Shown piece after piece: positions 28,923-39,068 of a stretch of DNA of 46,532 nucleotides (its first letter is position 1; every line of letters starts with the position of its first letter). The notes beneath the pieces are model-generated. The model saw only the letters and a list, made by a program, of their open reading frames with translations. It ran no database searches and was not told the DNA's origin. The stretch is taken from assembly GCA_913056315.1 (NCBI GenBank), contig CAJXMZ010000004.1, forward strand, positions 1 through 46,532, in the 5' to 3' direction. This stretch comes from an uncultured Ectothiorhodospiraceae bacterium (GTDB taxonomy: Bacteria; Pseudomonadota; Gammaproteobacteria; Nitrococcales; Nitrococcaceae). Made by a program: the position numbers and the translations under genes.

Positions 28923-29693
28923 ATGATGAATACCCTTGATGAAAACGCCGTGGCCATGATTATTGGCGCTAGTGGCGGGATCGGTTTGGCGCTCACGCAG
29001 CGTCTTTTAGATCACTCCCGTACCGGGTGTGTGTGGGCGGCGTGTCGTCGCCCCGATAATGCCGCGCTGGCGGCGTTAGCCCAACGCCATGGCGATCGTT
29101 TACGTCTTATTGCCATGGATGTGGGGGATAGTGACAGTATTGCCGAGGCCTTTGCGGTTGTTGAATCAAAAACACCGCAGTTGCACTTGCTGATTAATGC
29201 CTTTGGTTTTTTGCACGACGCCGATGCGCAGATTTGGCCAGAAAAGCGTATCGAGGATATTAGCGCCGAGGGCTTAGAGGCCAACTTTCGGATTAATGCC
29301 ATGGCGCCGGCACTTATTGCGCGTCAGGCCTTCCCTTTGCTGAATCATCGCCAGCGTGCGGTGTTTGCGAGTTTGTCCGCGCGCGTTGGCAGCATTAGTG
29401 ATAACCGCTTGGGTGGTTGGTATGCCTACCGCGCGAGCAAAGCGGCACAAAATATGCTCACCCGCAGCCTTGCTGTCGAGGCAGGACGCCGGGCAAAGCG
29501 CTTAATCTGCCTAGCGCTGCATCCAGGGACAACCGACTCAGCATTGTCGGCGCCGTTTCAATCGCGGGTACCCCAGGGCAAATTATTTACCCCAGATTTT
29601 GCCGCTAGCCAGTTGTTAGCCCGCATCGATAACGCCGGCATCGAGGACTCAGGCCAATTTTACGCATGGGATGGCGAGCCCATTCCTTGGTAG
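28923..29693 (+). CDS. SDR-family oxidoreductase (C-factor/CsgA-like)
   Basis: IIGASGGIGLALTQRLL; YAYRASKAAQNMLTRSLAVE; start could be ATG 28926. Confidence 0.85.
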   Translation: MMNTLDENAVAMIIGASGGIGLALTQRLLDHSRTGCVWAACRRPDNAALAALAQRHGDRLRLIAMDVGDSDSIAEAFAVVESKTPQLHLLINAFGFLHDADAQIWPEKRIEDISAEGLEANFRINAMAPALIARQAFPLLNHRQRAVFASLSARVGSISDNRLGGWYAYRASKAAQNMLTRSLAVEAGRRAKRLICLALHPGTTDSALSAPFQSRVPQGKLFTPDFAASQLLARIDNAGIEDSGQFYAWDGEPIPW

Positions 29694-29702
29694 TGAAAAG
29701 CA

Positions 29703-31124
29703 TTAGTCAGTGCGTGATTGCGCGGCTAATGCGTCAGCGACGACACCGGTGAGTCGACGGGCCATGGGAAGGTGCAAAAACTCGTTCGGCCCATGCGCGT
29801 TTGAGCCCGGGCCGAGCACACCGGTCACCAAGAATCGCGCCTTGGGGAAACGCTCACCGAGCAAGTTCATGAGCGGAATACTGCCGCCTTCGCCCATAAA
29901 GACCGCGTCTTTGCCAAACCATGCATGGGCACTTTGCTCCAAACAATCGCCAAGCCAACCGCTAAACGCTGGCGCATTCCAGCCATCGGCCGCACCGCCG
30001 GGCTCAAACTGCACATCAGCGCCTTGCGGTGGGTTAGCCTCGAGGGCATCACGCATAGCCCGGGTAGCTGCCTGGCCATCCACTGTGGGGGGCAGCCGCA
30101 GGGATAAGCGCAACGTTGTCTCGGGGCGCAGTACATTCCCCGATTGCTGTGTTGCCGGCAGTCCGTCAGCGCCAATCACTTCGAGCGCGGGACGCCAAGT
30201 GCGATCGAGAATTTGCTCGCTAGTGGCTTGGGGGTGAGGCTGTGTTTGCCCCGCCCAGGGAAACTTATCGCCAATAGCCGACCCAATCACATCGGCGGCC
30301 CGTTGGGCTTGTTGCGCTCGCTCATCGGGTATGGTCGCTTGCAGCCCGGGTAGGGTGATCGCGCCGGTGGCTGCGCTCTCAATGCGCTCGAGGAGGTGTC
30401 GGGCAATACGAAAGCTCGATGGCACGACCCCGCCGGCATCGCCTGAGTGCACCCCTTGCTCGAGCACGCGGACGCGCAAATTACCTGCAGCCATTCCGCG
30501 CAAAGAGGTCGTGACCCAAAGTTGTTCGTAATTCGCGCAACCAGAGTCGAGACAAACCACCAGATTTGGCTTGCCCAGGCGCGGCGCTAGATGGTCAAGA
30601 TAGGCCGGCAAATCTGGGCTACCGCTTTCTTCGGCGCATTCAATGAGTAGCATGCAGCGCGGATGAGCAACGCCTTGGTCATGCAGTAAACGCACCGCTT
30701 GTAGCGAGGCAAATAGCGCATAACCATCATCAGCCGCCCCGCGGCCATATAGGCGGTCATTATCGATTACCGGCGTCCAAGGGCCTTTGTCATCGTCCCA
30801 GCCGGTGGCTTCAGGCTGTTTGTCGAGATGACCGTAGAGCAGGGTTTCGCCGGCGCCGGTGGCGGGCACATCCACCCAGAGTAACGGCGTGCGTCCGGGC
30901 AGTTGGACCACTTCAATCGTCGAGCCCGACGGCGCAACGTCCTCACACCAAGCTTTGGCTAAGGCAACTGCCTCATCAAGGTGGCCGTTGGTAGCCCAAT
31001 TGGCATCAAAGGCCGGTGATTTGGCGGGAATACGGATAAAGGCCTGTAGCGCGGGCAATATGCTGTCTTGCCAAGCGGCGTCAACCTGATCGCGGGCTTG
31101 TTCGATATTCAAACTAGCAGGCAT
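29703..31124 (-). CDS. M20-family metallopeptidase (dipeptidase-like)
   Basis: LLYGHLDKQPEATGWDDDKGPWTPVIDNDRLYGRGAADDGYALF; LIECAEESGSPDL. Confidence 0.92.
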   Translation of the reverse strand: MPASLNIEQARDQVDAAWQDSILPALQAFIRIPAKSPAFDANWATNGHLDEAVALAKAWCEDVAPSGSTIEVVQLPGRTPLLWVDVPATGAGETLLYGHLDKQPEATGWDDDKGPWTPVIDNDRLYGRGAADDGYALFASLQAVRLLHDQGVAHPRCMLLIECAEESGSPDLPAYLDHLAPRLGKPNLVVCLDSGCANYEQLWVTTSLRGMAAGNLRVRVLEQGVHSGDAGGVVPSSFRIARHLLERIESAATGAITLPGLQATIPDERAQQAQRAADVIGSAIGDKFPWAGQTQPHPQATSEQILDRTWRPALEVIGADGLPATQQSGNVLRPETTLRLSLRLPPTVDGQAATRAMRDALEANPPQGADVQFEPGGAADGWNAPAFSGWLGDCLEQSAHAWFGKDAVFMGEGGSIPLMNLLGERFPKARFLVTGVLGPGSNAHGPNEFLHLPMARRLTGVVADALAAQSRTD

Positions 31125-31176
31125 GGGTGGCTCCTATGGATGCCATGAATTCAAAATGGGCGTAGGCCAGTAGGCG

Positions 31177-32967
31177 CTAAAGCGGCCAGACCCTTGGAAT
31201 AATCAGTAACGCGACCCCCATCACGATAATATTTAAAGGCAGGCCAAAGCGAACATAATCACTAAAGCGATAGCCACCGGGGCCATACACCATTAAATTG
31301 GTTTGATAGCCAATGGGCGTGGCGAATGCCGCCGAAGCGGCAATCATAATGGCGATCACAAAGGGGGTTGCCGAGACCCCCAGTGATTCAGCTGCCGCCA
31401 TGGCGACTGGAAATATTAATACCGCGGCGGCGTTATTGGTGATGAGTTCGGTGGCCAGCGACGTCAGCAGGTAAATGGCAATTAATGTCAGCAAAGGCTG
31501 CCCGGCGGTCAGGGTCATCACTTGCGTGCCAATGGCCGCGGCAGCACCGCTATTGTTCATGGCTTGGCCAACGCCAATGGCCGCGCCAATTACCAACAGC
31601 ACATTCCAATCGACATTCGCGAGGGCCTCGCGCAAATCCATACAGCGGGTTGCAATGAGCGCAATGGCCGCGAGGAGGGCAGCGTTGAGCATGCTCACCC
31701 ACGGTGTGCTCGCCAGTATCACCATCATGGCCAGTATGGGTAGGGCGATCCAGGCTTTGTCGTGCTGCGGTGGGGCAGAGTCCTCAACGCCGCTGACCAA
31801 ATAAAAGTCACGCGCATCGCGCTGGCGTTCAATAAAGCTGGGATGGGTTTCTAATAAAAGCGTATCGCCGGGACGCAAAACAATATCGCCGAGTTTGCCA
31901 GTGAGCGCCCGGCCGCCCCGGGCAACCGCAATAACCGCGGCTTGGTAGCGCTCACGAAAGCGCCCAGCGCGAATGCTGCGGCCAACGAGGGGGCAAGCTT
32001 CGGCGACCACCGCCTCGACTAAACACCGCTCATGGCGGGGTTCGTCAAGATCTTCGATGGCATCGGTGGCGGGTTTAAGCCCGCGCATTTTGTGCAAATC
32101 AACCACCGACTCGAGTACGCCAGCAAAAACCAATCGATCGCCGCCTTTGAGTATTTCATCTGGCCCAACGGCGGGAATAAGCTGCGCGTTTCGCTCAATT
32201 TCAACCAAAAACAAACCGGGTAAATGCCGCAGCCCCGCTGCTTCAATGCTGCGATCAACGAGCGCGCCGTCAGCGACCACCTCAACTTCAACGGTATAGC
32301 GGCGTGGGTCGAGTCGCTCGGCCAGCGCATCACTGCGATCGGGTAGAAGCCAGGCCGACGCGCCGAGCAAATAGGCCAGCCCGATGAGGGTGGCCGGCAC
32401 GCCAACCCACGCCAAATCGAACAGCGCCAGGCTGCTGCCGCCGGGGCGCTGGGCGAGTAAATCGTTAACGATTAAATTGGTGCTGGTGCCAATGAGCGTG
32501 CAGGTGCCGCCAAGGATTGCCGCATAGCTTAGGGGTAAATACAGCCGCGAGGCCGGTAGTTGCAGGCGTCGCGCCAAGTCGTCAACAACAGGCAAAAATA
32601 GCGCCACAATCGGGGTGTTATTTAAAAAAGCGCTCAGTCCAGCCACCGGGGTGAGCATGCGCCATTGCGCTGAGCGCAAGCCATTGGCTTTGCCCAACAG
32701 TGGATTGGCAATTAACGAGACCGCGCCGGTGCGCGTTAGCCCGGCGGCGACCACAAACAACAGCCCAACGGTAATCATGCCGGTGCTGCCAAATCCTTGC
32801 ACAGCTTGCGTTGGATCGAGTAACTGATCACTGCCCGTGAGTGCGGCAGCACTCATCAAAATGGCAAGCGCGGCAAACAATACCCCCACGGGTGAGGCGA
32901 TTCCGCTCGCCAAGCCACCTAACACCATGAGAACCACAGTGATTGTTAACCAGCCTTCCCAGGCCAT
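31177..32967 (-). CDS. SLC13/DASS-family permease with two TrkA-C (RCK_C) domains
   Basis: [63 protein letters not shown]; soluble central region with TrkA-C-like repeats. Confidence 0.9.
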   Translation of the reverse strand: MAWEGWLTITVVLMVLGGLASGIASPVGVLFAALAILMSAAALTGSDQLLDPTQAVQGFGSTGMITVGLLFVVAAGLTRTGAVSLIANPLLGKANGLRSAQWRMLTPVAGLSAFLNNTPIVALFLPVVDDLARRLQLPASRLYLPLSYAAILGGTCTLIGTSTNLIVNDLLAQRPGGSSLALFDLAWVGVPATLIGLAYLLGASAWLLPDRSDALAERLDPRRYTVEVEVVADGALVDRSIEAAGLRHLPGLFLVEIERNAQLIPAVGPDEILKGGDRLVFAGVLESVVDLHKMRGLKPATDAIEDLDEPRHERCLVEAVVAEACPLVGRSIRAGRFRERYQAAVIAVARGGRALTGKLGDIVLRPGDTLLLETHPSFIERQRDARDFYLVSGVEDSAPPQHDKAWIALPILAMMVILASTPWVSMLNAALLAAIALIATRCMDLREALANVDWNVLLVIGAAIGVGQAMNNSGAAAAIGTQVMTLTAGQPLLTLIAIYLLTSLATELITNNAAAVLIFPVAMAAAESLGVSATPFVIAIMIAASAAFATPIGYQTNLMVYGPGGYRFSDYVRFGLPLNIIVMGVALLIIPRVWPL

Positions 32968-32987
32968 ACGGGCTCCTTGCTGTACGC

Positions 32988-33434
32988 TTACTGGTTAAAG
33001 CGCTCGGCGAGCTGCTCGAGTTTTTCGCGGCGTTTTTGCTCTGCAGCGGCCTCGGCATGAACACGCCGGCGCTCAGCGGCACGACTTTTTTGCTCGTTGC
33101 GTTGGGTTTTTGCCTGTTCAATCGCCGCCTCAGTCACCGGCTCGACGATTTTGCCATCGAGATCGATGCGTTCGGTGCCAGCGATAATTGACTCAAGGTA
33201 GGCCGGAGAGCGCGTGTAGCGCGCCAGTGCTTGGCGAATTAACCAGCTAGGGGTGGGTTCGTCGGCGTTATCGGCATCAAGCGATGCGCGAATGGCCTTT
33301 TCAATGCCAATCGCAAGCGGCCGAATCTTGGCACGCTCGGTGCTAAAGCAATCGGGATAACGCGCAATGAGCACTTGAATGAAGGCGCTGGTGCGCTGGG
33401 CTCTGCGATGTTTTTGATTCGGCGTATTCGACAT
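32988..33434 (-). CDS. ProQ/FinO-domain RNA chaperone
   Basis: RYPDCFSTERAKIRPLAIGIEKAI...LIRQALARYTRSPAYLESIIAGTERIDLDG; basic C-terminal tail; ATG at 33434. Confidence 0.85.
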   Translation of the reverse strand: MSNTPNQKHRRAQRTSAFIQVLIARYPDCFSTERAKIRPLAIGIEKAIRASLDADNADEPTPSWLIRQALARYTRSPAYLESIIAGTERIDLDGKIVEPVTEAAIEQAKTQRNEQKSRAAERRRVHAEAAAEQKRREKLEQLAERFNQ

Positions 33435-33528
33435 AGTTTGAGCATACCGCAACGCGCCATGGCTCAACAGACTCTCGTAAGCCTTGTATGATGTTGACAA
33501 GCGTTACTTGCACCCGGAGGGTGATGGC

Positions 33529-33948
33529 ATGAGCACTGAAAGCTTTATTCCCAAAGACAAGCTATTAAAGATTCTCCAAGACAGCCCCTTCGAGCATCTC
33601 ACCAGTAGTGTCCATGTCATGGACAACGAAAAAGGCAATGGCCACGAGTTGGCTGGTGTGTCGTTGTACTCCAACGCTAAGGGCTGGACCGCGCAAGTCA
33701 ATTGGCGCGCTGTGATTGATGCGGACGAAATCACCTTGCGCGTGGGTGATGGTGATAGTGGTGAGCGGGCCTATGAGCTGCGTGATCAGCATCGCTCGCG
33801 GCTGGGTGTTGAAGACGAGGGCGGTAGTGTAGTCAGTGCTGATGAGGTCTCGGCGCTGGTTGCGCAGTCGCCGTTGGCTAAAAGTTGGGAAGAAGACGTC
33901 GTTGGGGTGCTCAAGCAGACACGTGAGCGCCAGGCAACCTTGCATTAA
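33529..33948 (+). CDS. Uncharacterised acidic 139-aa protein
   Basis: ATG with CGGAGGG upstream; TAATG overlap with the following UDG-like gene; no family recognised. Confidence 0.7.
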   Translation: MSTESFIPKDKLLKILQDSPFEHLTSSVHVMDNEKGNGHELAGVSLYSNAKGWTAQVNWRAVIDADEITLRVGDGDSGERAYELRDQHRSRLGVEDEGGSVVSADEVSALVAQSPLAKSWEEDVVGVLKQTRERQATLH

Positions 33949-34628
33949 TGACCACGCTACCCGCGGCGCTGCATGCGCAGTTTCGTCGCACGGCAGCAGA
34001 CCTTGAGCGGGTCGATTTGCCGGTTTATCAGGCAGCTAACCAAGACCCACTCGAACCGATCTTTGGACTGGGTCCGGCAACCGCGCCCATTGCGTTTTTT
34101 GGCCGAGATCCCGGTCGCGATGAAGTATTCCACGGTGTGCCATTTATTGGTGCGGGTGGCCGGCAAGTTCGGCGCGTGCTGTTTGCTCGCGAACACAACG
34201 GCGAGCTGGAAACCACCGAACAAGCCCTCAGCGCGGGCAAGGGCCACTTTTGGGCCAATACCGTGCCGTATAAACCGGTTGCGAATAAGGCCTGGTCGAT
34301 GGCGGTTAAACGCCGTTTCCAGCCGCTTGTCGCGCAAGTGCTATGTGATGTTTGGCAACAAAGCGATGTGATTACGCTAGGGCGTGAGGCGTTTTTGTGG
34401 TTTGCCATTGCGCAGCCGCCAGCACTTGCGCAGCAGCTACAGCAGCATTGGCTTAGTCCCGAGCGTTTCCACACCCAAGTCGATCTCGACTATCAAGCGC
34501 CAAGCGGGCAGACTCGCCGCTTGCGCTTGCATCCCCTGCCACACCCCTCACCGCTGAATGCAACGTGGTTTAAACGCTTTCCAGGCTTGCTTGCAGCCCG
34601 ACTTAATCAACTAGAGGCACATCAATGA
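33948..34628 (+). CDS. Uracil-DNA glycosylase superfamily protein (divergent)
   Basis: Motif GRDPGRDEVFHGVPFIGAGG and HPLPHPSPLN resemble UDG motifs 1 and 2. Confidence 0.8.
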   Translation: MTTLPAALHAQFRRTAADLERVDLPVYQAANQDPLEPIFGLGPATAPIAFFGRDPGRDEVFHGVPFIGAGGRQVRRVLFAREHNGELETTEQALSAGKGHFWANTVPYKPVANKAWSMAVKRRFQPLVAQVLCDVWQQSDVITLGREAFLWFAIAQPPALAQQLQQHWLSPERFHTQVDLDYQAPSGQTRRLRLHPLPHPSPLNATWFKRFPGLLAARLNQLEAHQ

Positions 34629-35431
34629 CGAGGCATGATTGGGCTTTGCATACCCATGCGGGGCTAAGTGCGCGGCTAACCAGAGATAGCGTGGGGCTAT
34701 TGCCACTCGGGGCAATTGAGCAACATGGCCCGCATCTGCCCCTGGCAACCGACCAAATAATTGCCGAGGGTTTGGCAAATCATGCGGTTGAACAGTGCAA
34801 AAGCGAGCACTCGATTTGGTTGCTGCCGGCTGTGCCGGTTGGTCAGGGGCTTGAGCATGCGGCTTACGCTGGCACATTAAGCCTAAGTGCCGCGACCTTT
34901 GAGGCAGTGGTCTATGAGCTTGGTGCCAGTGCCGCTCGCGCGGGATTGCGTCGGCTGGTGCTGTTTTCCGGGCACGGGGGTAATAACGCGGCCATGGATA
35001 ATGCGGCGCTGCGTTTGCGTCATGACCATCATATGCTGGTGGTGAAAGCCTGTTATTTCGATTTTCCGATGCCCGCTACGCCAACGCTGCCGGCGCGAGA
35101 GTGGCGCGAAGGCCTGCATGGCGGCGCCTTGGAGACCGCGTTAATGCTGTACTTCAACCCCGAGGCGGTCGAGCTGCAGGCTGCTGAGCACTGGCCATCC
35201 ATGACATCCCACGCGCTGAGTGATTATACGTACTTGGGTGCTGAGCAAAGCGCCGCACGGTTTGCCTGGCTGGCGGGCGATTTAAACCCTGCGGGCGTCG
35301 TGGGGGATGCCCGGCTTGCCAGTGCAGCCATGGGTGAGGCCTTTGCCGGCCATTACGCGGCGATCTTAGCGGATGTTATTGCCGAGGCTGCCCGCTTTCC
35401 GCTCGCCCGCCTCGATACGCCCAAGGCGTAG
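34625..35431 (+). CDS. Creatininase-family amidohydrolase
   Basis: LLPLGAIEQHGPHLPLATDQIIAEGL; FSGHGGNNAAMDNAAL; HGGALETALML metal/active-site motifs. Confidence 0.9.
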   Translation: MTRHDWALHTHAGLSARLTRDSVGLLPLGAIEQHGPHLPLATDQIIAEGLANHAVEQCKSEHSIWLLPAVPVGQGLEHAAYAGTLSLSAATFEAVVYELGASAARAGLRRLVLFSGHGGNNAAMDNAALRLRHDHHMLVVKACYFDFPMPATPTLPAREWREGLHGGALETALMLYFNPEAVELQAAEHWPSMTSHALSDYTYLGAEQSAARFAWLAGDLNPAGVVGDARLASAAMGEAFAGHYAAILADVIAEAARFPLARLDTPKA

Positions 35432-35434
35432 TGA

Positions 35435-36544
35435 CTAGCCGTGAGTTTCTTTGCCCTCGGCGTGTAGAACCTCATCGAGCCAATGGCCAGCGCGTTCATT
35501 TTTAGCGGTTAAATAACGCGCGTTGTGGGCATTGAGCACGCCGTGCACGGCCTCGCGTCCAGCAATTTCAATACCGGCTGATTCAAGCGCGCTGATTTTA
35601 GTGGGATTGTTGGTCATTAACCGAACCCGGGTGATTCCCAACTCATTGAGCATGGCGGCGGCGGTGTGGTACCGGCGTTCATCCTCGCCGAACCCCAATA
35701 ATTGATCGGCATCAACGGTATCAAACCCCGTGTCCTGTAGGCTGTAGGCACGCAGTTTGTTGGCAAGCCCAATCCCCCGGCCTTCTTGGGCTAGGTAGAG
35801 CAATATGCCACCGCCTTCGCTGGCGATGGTTTGTACCGCGCCGCGCAGCTGCTCGCCGCAATCGCAGCGCAGCGATCCAAACAGATCGCCGGTTAGGCAA
35901 GCCGAGTGCATACGCAACGCAGGGGTCTGTGGCCAATGCTCAGGGGCTCCGATTAACAAAGCGACATGCTCTAGCAAACCATCGGCTTCGCGAAATAAAA
36001 CAAATCGTGTGTGTTCTGCGCCGTCGAGCGGCACTTGGGCTTCGCTAATACGCTCAGGCGGCCGTGCTGCGCCGGTTTTGAAGCGTTGCGCATCGGTTTC
36101 ATCAATCGCTAGGATTTCGCCCTGATCGATTTGTTCGCGCAGAAACGCTGATGGGCTGTCGATCGGCACGGCGATGAGCGCAGGTAAGAGTTCGGCTTGG
36201 TGAATGAGCGCAAGCGCAGCGGCCTCAACGCCAGCGGCTTCGCGGCAGTGATCAACCAGGCTTTGGTCTTGACCAGCGGCCATCGCCGCAAGCTGCTCGA
36301 CACCGAATGACGCCGGGGCGGGCACAACAACGCCAGCCGCACCAGGCCAGTCTTTACCAAGCGCTCGGGCTCGATGGGCAGTGAGCAACAACATCGGTGT
36401 TTGCGTTGTCATGCCTTGTAAGTGGGCAAGCCGGGACTGGTTGAGATGCTCTAAAGCCAAAATGACGAGGCCGCCAGCATCACGAGCAATATAAACCGGT
36501 TCGCCGCGCCGAAGATCGATGAGGGCGCGTCGAATGCGCTGCAT
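35435..36544 (-). CDS. GTP cyclohydrolase II (RibA) with degenerate RibB-like N-terminal domain
   Basis: CLTGDLFGSLRCDCGEQL zinc motif, QEGRGIGLANKLRAYSLQDTGFDTVDA, TNNPTK; N-terminal about 170 aa RibB-like but without the acidic active-site motif. Confidence 0.9.
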   Translation of the reverse strand: MQRIRRALIDLRRGEPVYIARDAGGLVILALEHLNQSRLAHLQGMTTQTPMLLLTAHRARALGKDWPGAAGVVVPAPASFGVEQLAAMAAGQDQSLVDHCREAAGVEAAALALIHQAELLPALIAVPIDSPSAFLREQIDQGEILAIDETDAQRFKTGAARPPERISEAQVPLDGAEHTRFVLFREADGLLEHVALLIGAPEHWPQTPALRMHSACLTGDLFGSLRCDCGEQLRGAVQTIASEGGGILLYLAQEGRGIGLANKLRAYSLQDTGFDTVDADQLLGFGEDERRYHTAAAMLNELGITRVRLMTNNPTKISALESAGIEIAGREAVHGVLNAHNARYLTAKNERAGHWLDEVLHAEGKETHG

Positions 36545-36626
36545 AGGGTGCTCCCTTGTTCTGGTCTGTGGGCATAGACCACGGCAGACTGTAACAATTC
36601 CGCAAACAAACTGCAGGGTCTTCATT

Positions 36627-37427
36627 GTGAATTCGGTTGAATCGACATCGTCTGATTGGGCAGAACGTTTGCAGGCCTGCCGGCAAACCCCTTTTTCGCG
36701 CGACAAAGATAAGCGCGGCGACGATTTGCTCGGATTGAATAATAAAGCGGCCAGTGCGGCTTTGCAGGCGCGCTATGGCCCATTGTTTGCGCCGCTGGGG
36801 CAACGCCCACGCGTGATTGCACAGCTTGGTCAAAGCCTCGATGGCCGCATTGCAACGCTCAATGGGCACTCCCACTATGTCACTGGCAGCGCCGATCGGG
36901 CGCACTTGCATCGTTTGCGCGCGCTCAATGAAGCGGTAGTGATCGGGGCCAATACAGTCGTTGCGGATAACCCCCAGCTAACAGTGCGCGCGGTTGAAGG
37001 CCCCAATCCGGTGCGTGTGGTTATTGCCTCCCGGCCTGCGTTGCCAGGGGATCGGCATATCTTTTGTGATCATCAGGCGGCGACCTGGCAAGTCGGGTCA
37101 CGCGGCGATGCCCAACAGTCGGTAGCGCGCTGGCTTGATCCGCCGTCGTTGCAACCGCAGGCGGTGTTGTCTGAACTGGTGAATGCCGGCATTCAGCGCG
37201 TACTGATTGAAGGCGGCGCGCGAACGGTATCGGCTTGGCTGGCGGCCGGTTTAATCGATCATCTTTATCTAACGATTGCGCCAGTGATTATCGGCGCCGG
37301 GCCGACTGGATTGCAGCTGCCAGCGATCGATCATATGGACCAAGCGTTGCGGCCATCAGTTGCCCGATTTGCCTTGGGTGAGGATATGTTATTTCGGCTG
37401 GATTTTACCGACGCATTACCGCAATAA
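36627..37427 (+). CDS. RibD C-terminal (DHFR-like) reductase-domain protein with N-terminal extension, no deaminase domain
   Basis: QLGQSLDGRIATLNGHSHYVTGSADRAHLHRLRALNEAVVIGANTVVADNPQLTVR; VLIEGGARTVSAWLAAGLIDHLYLTIAPVIIG; probable GTG start. Confidence 0.85.
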   Translation: MNSVESTSSDWAERLQACRQTPFSRDKDKRGDDLLGLNNKAASAALQARYGPLFAPLGQRPRVIAQLGQSLDGRIATLNGHSHYVTGSADRAHLHRLRALNEAVVIGANTVVADNPQLTVRAVEGPNPVRVVIASRPALPGDRHIFCDHQAATWQVGSRGDAQQSVARWLDPPSLQPQAVLSELVNAGIQRVLIEGGARTVSAWLAAGLIDHLYLTIAPVIIGAGPTGLQLPAIDHMDQALRPSVARFALGEDMLFRLDFTDALPQ

Positions 37428-38265
37428 CGCCGGGTAAGCTGGCGATTAAACTCAAACTGCCATAAACAATGGCCGCGGCAATGCCTTCTGCCGCCGGTAG
37501 TCCTGCCAACGGCCACAACAGCGCGGCCGTGCCCTCGCGCAAGCCCCAGCCAGCGATGCTCACCGGGATGAGCATAGAAAATAACACCACCGGAATGAGC
37601 GCAAACCACAGCCACGGTGAGCCACTAGGGGTGGTGGCCAGCAAACAACAGGCGTACACACCAACGATGCTCAATGCCACGAGCAATGAGGCCAATAGCT
37701 GCACGGCAAGCGCGTGCGGATGTAAAAATGCTTGCCGCAGCGCGTGCCACCAGCTCGATGCATAACGTTGCAACGCGAAGCCTGCGCCCGCTAGCACAGC
37801 CGCGACTAAGAGGCTGGCGCCGATTAAGGCGCCCGAGCCATGAAGGGGTGTTGGCCATGGCGCGAATAACCACGCACAAACCGCCAAGGCTGCCATGGCA
37901 ATTTGCCCCGATAAGCGCTCGATGACCACCGCTTGAAAAGCCGGCCGGCGTTGACTGATTTGGCTGCCGTGGCGCCATGCGCGCTGAGCATCCCCAACCA
38001 CCCCACCGGGGAGGACTTGGTTAACTAGCGTGGCCAAATAGTATTCGCTCAGTGCGCTGCCACGGGCCAACGTCAGGCCGAGTCGATGCGCGGTATAGCG
38101 CCAGCGCCAGGCTGACAGCGCTATCTGAAACACCGTCAGCAAAAGCGCGATCAGCAACCAGCGCAGATCCAAGCCCCCTAGGCGCGCTAAGACCGCATCG
38201 CCAAACTGGCTCATGACCCCGATCACCAGGGCCATGCTAATGAGCAGTCGGATTAATCGGGGCAC
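37405..38265 (-). CDS. Lysylphosphatidylglycerol synthase TM-region / UPF0104 (AglD-like) membrane protein
   Basis: Multi-TM; LLTVFQIALSAWRWRYTAHRLG, LVNQVLPGGVVGDAQRAWR, IPVSIAGWGLREGTAA. Confidence 0.85.
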   Translation of the reverse strand: MPRLIRLLISMALVIGVMSQFGDAVLARLGGLDLRWLLIALLLTVFQIALSAWRWRYTAHRLGLTLARGSALSEYYLATLVNQVLPGGVVGDAQRAWRHGSQISQRRPAFQAVVIERLSGQIAMAALAVCAWLFAPWPTPLHGSGALIGASLLVAAVLAGAGFALQRYASSWWHALRQAFLHPHALAVQLLASLLVALSIVGVYACCLLATTPSGSPWLWFALIPVVLFSMLIPVSIAGWGLREGTAALLWPLAGLPAAEGIAAAIVYGSLSLIASLPGVIAVMRR

Positions 38266-39068
38266 GGCAGTGCCAGCAGATCGCTGTGGCCAACGGTTAA
38301 TGTCGTTTGATTAAGCCGCTCAATGCGCTGTTGTAGCCAGTGATCTAGGCGTTCGGCTTGGTCTGGCGCGATGGCAAGCGCGGCTTGGTGCCAGCCGGCC
38401 ATGGTTGCGCGCTGTAATGCCGTTTGATCAGCGCTTAGTTGCCAGTCTGCGTGGGATGTCTGCACCGTATAGCCGGCTTTGATAAACGCTTGCTTGGCAT
38501 ACTCGGTGGCGTCTGGGCCCAAGGCCGAACCCATGTCTTTGGGTCCGCGTTGGTGCTGGTTGACCCAATCGCGCACGCACGGGTCATCGGACAGTACGGG
38601 GTCGAAGCTGATTCGACCGTCATAGCTCAGCGCAACCAAAACCGGCGCATGATGGCGCTTTGCATAGTCCACTAAGGCATCGATCCATGCTGGGCTGACC
38701 AAATCGAGAAGCGCCGAGGCGGTAACCAGATCGACGGATTGGGGATAGTGTGCAAAGTCGGCTAAGTCGGTTTGTTGATAACGCACGTCAATCGATAATG
38801 AATTGAGATCGCTCGGGTGGACACTAGCTCTGGCCTGTTCGAGGAGCTGCGCATCGTGATCGAGCAAAACCCAGCGCTGGTTTGCCCTTGGGAGTCGCTG
38901 GGCAAGATAGCGTAAGTTACTGCCGGTGCCGCTGCCGAGGTCTAAGACATGGATGGCGCGATCTACAGGCAAATACTGTGATAACGCGGTTAAGTCAGTT
39001 ATCTCGCGGGCGAGATGGTCGGCGTGTTCACGCAAGCTAAGCCAGTCGGCGGCAAATTGTTCAGCCAT
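38253..39068 (-). CDS. Class I SAM-dependent methyltransferase
   Basis: IHVLDLGSGTGSNLRYLAQRLP; VDLVTASALLDLVS. Confidence 0.85.
   Translation of the reverse strand: MAEQFAADWLSLREHADHLAREITDLTALSQYLPVDRAIHVLDLGSGTGSNLRYLAQRLPRANQRWVLLDHDAQLLEQARASVHPSDLNSLSIDVRYQQTDLADFAHYPQSVDLVTASALLDLVSPAWIDALVDYAKRHHAPVLVALSYDGRISFDPVLSDDPCVRDWVNQHQRGPKDMGSALGPDATEYAKQAFIKAGYTVQTSHADWQLSADQTALQRATMAGWHQAALAIAPDQAERLDHWLQQRIERLNQTTLTVGHSDLLALPCPD

Noticed and set aside
28888-28996. N-terminal extension of the ligase-associated exonuclease ORF (start at 28996)
   Set aside because: Homologous start MTVPLIQPTAQGLY at 28888 is more plausible; the extension overlaps the divergent SDR gene.
29710-30237. 175-aa plus-strand ORF opposite the M20 peptidase
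   Set aside because: Low-complexity Ser/Pro/Arg-rich antisense translation of a clear M20 peptidase; shadow ORF.
36545-36626. Possible FMN riboswitch upstream of the RibA-like gene
   Set aside because: The 82-bp divergent intergenic region is too short and lacks the conserved RFN-element sequence; only a weak TGGTCT...AGACCA inverted repeat is seen.
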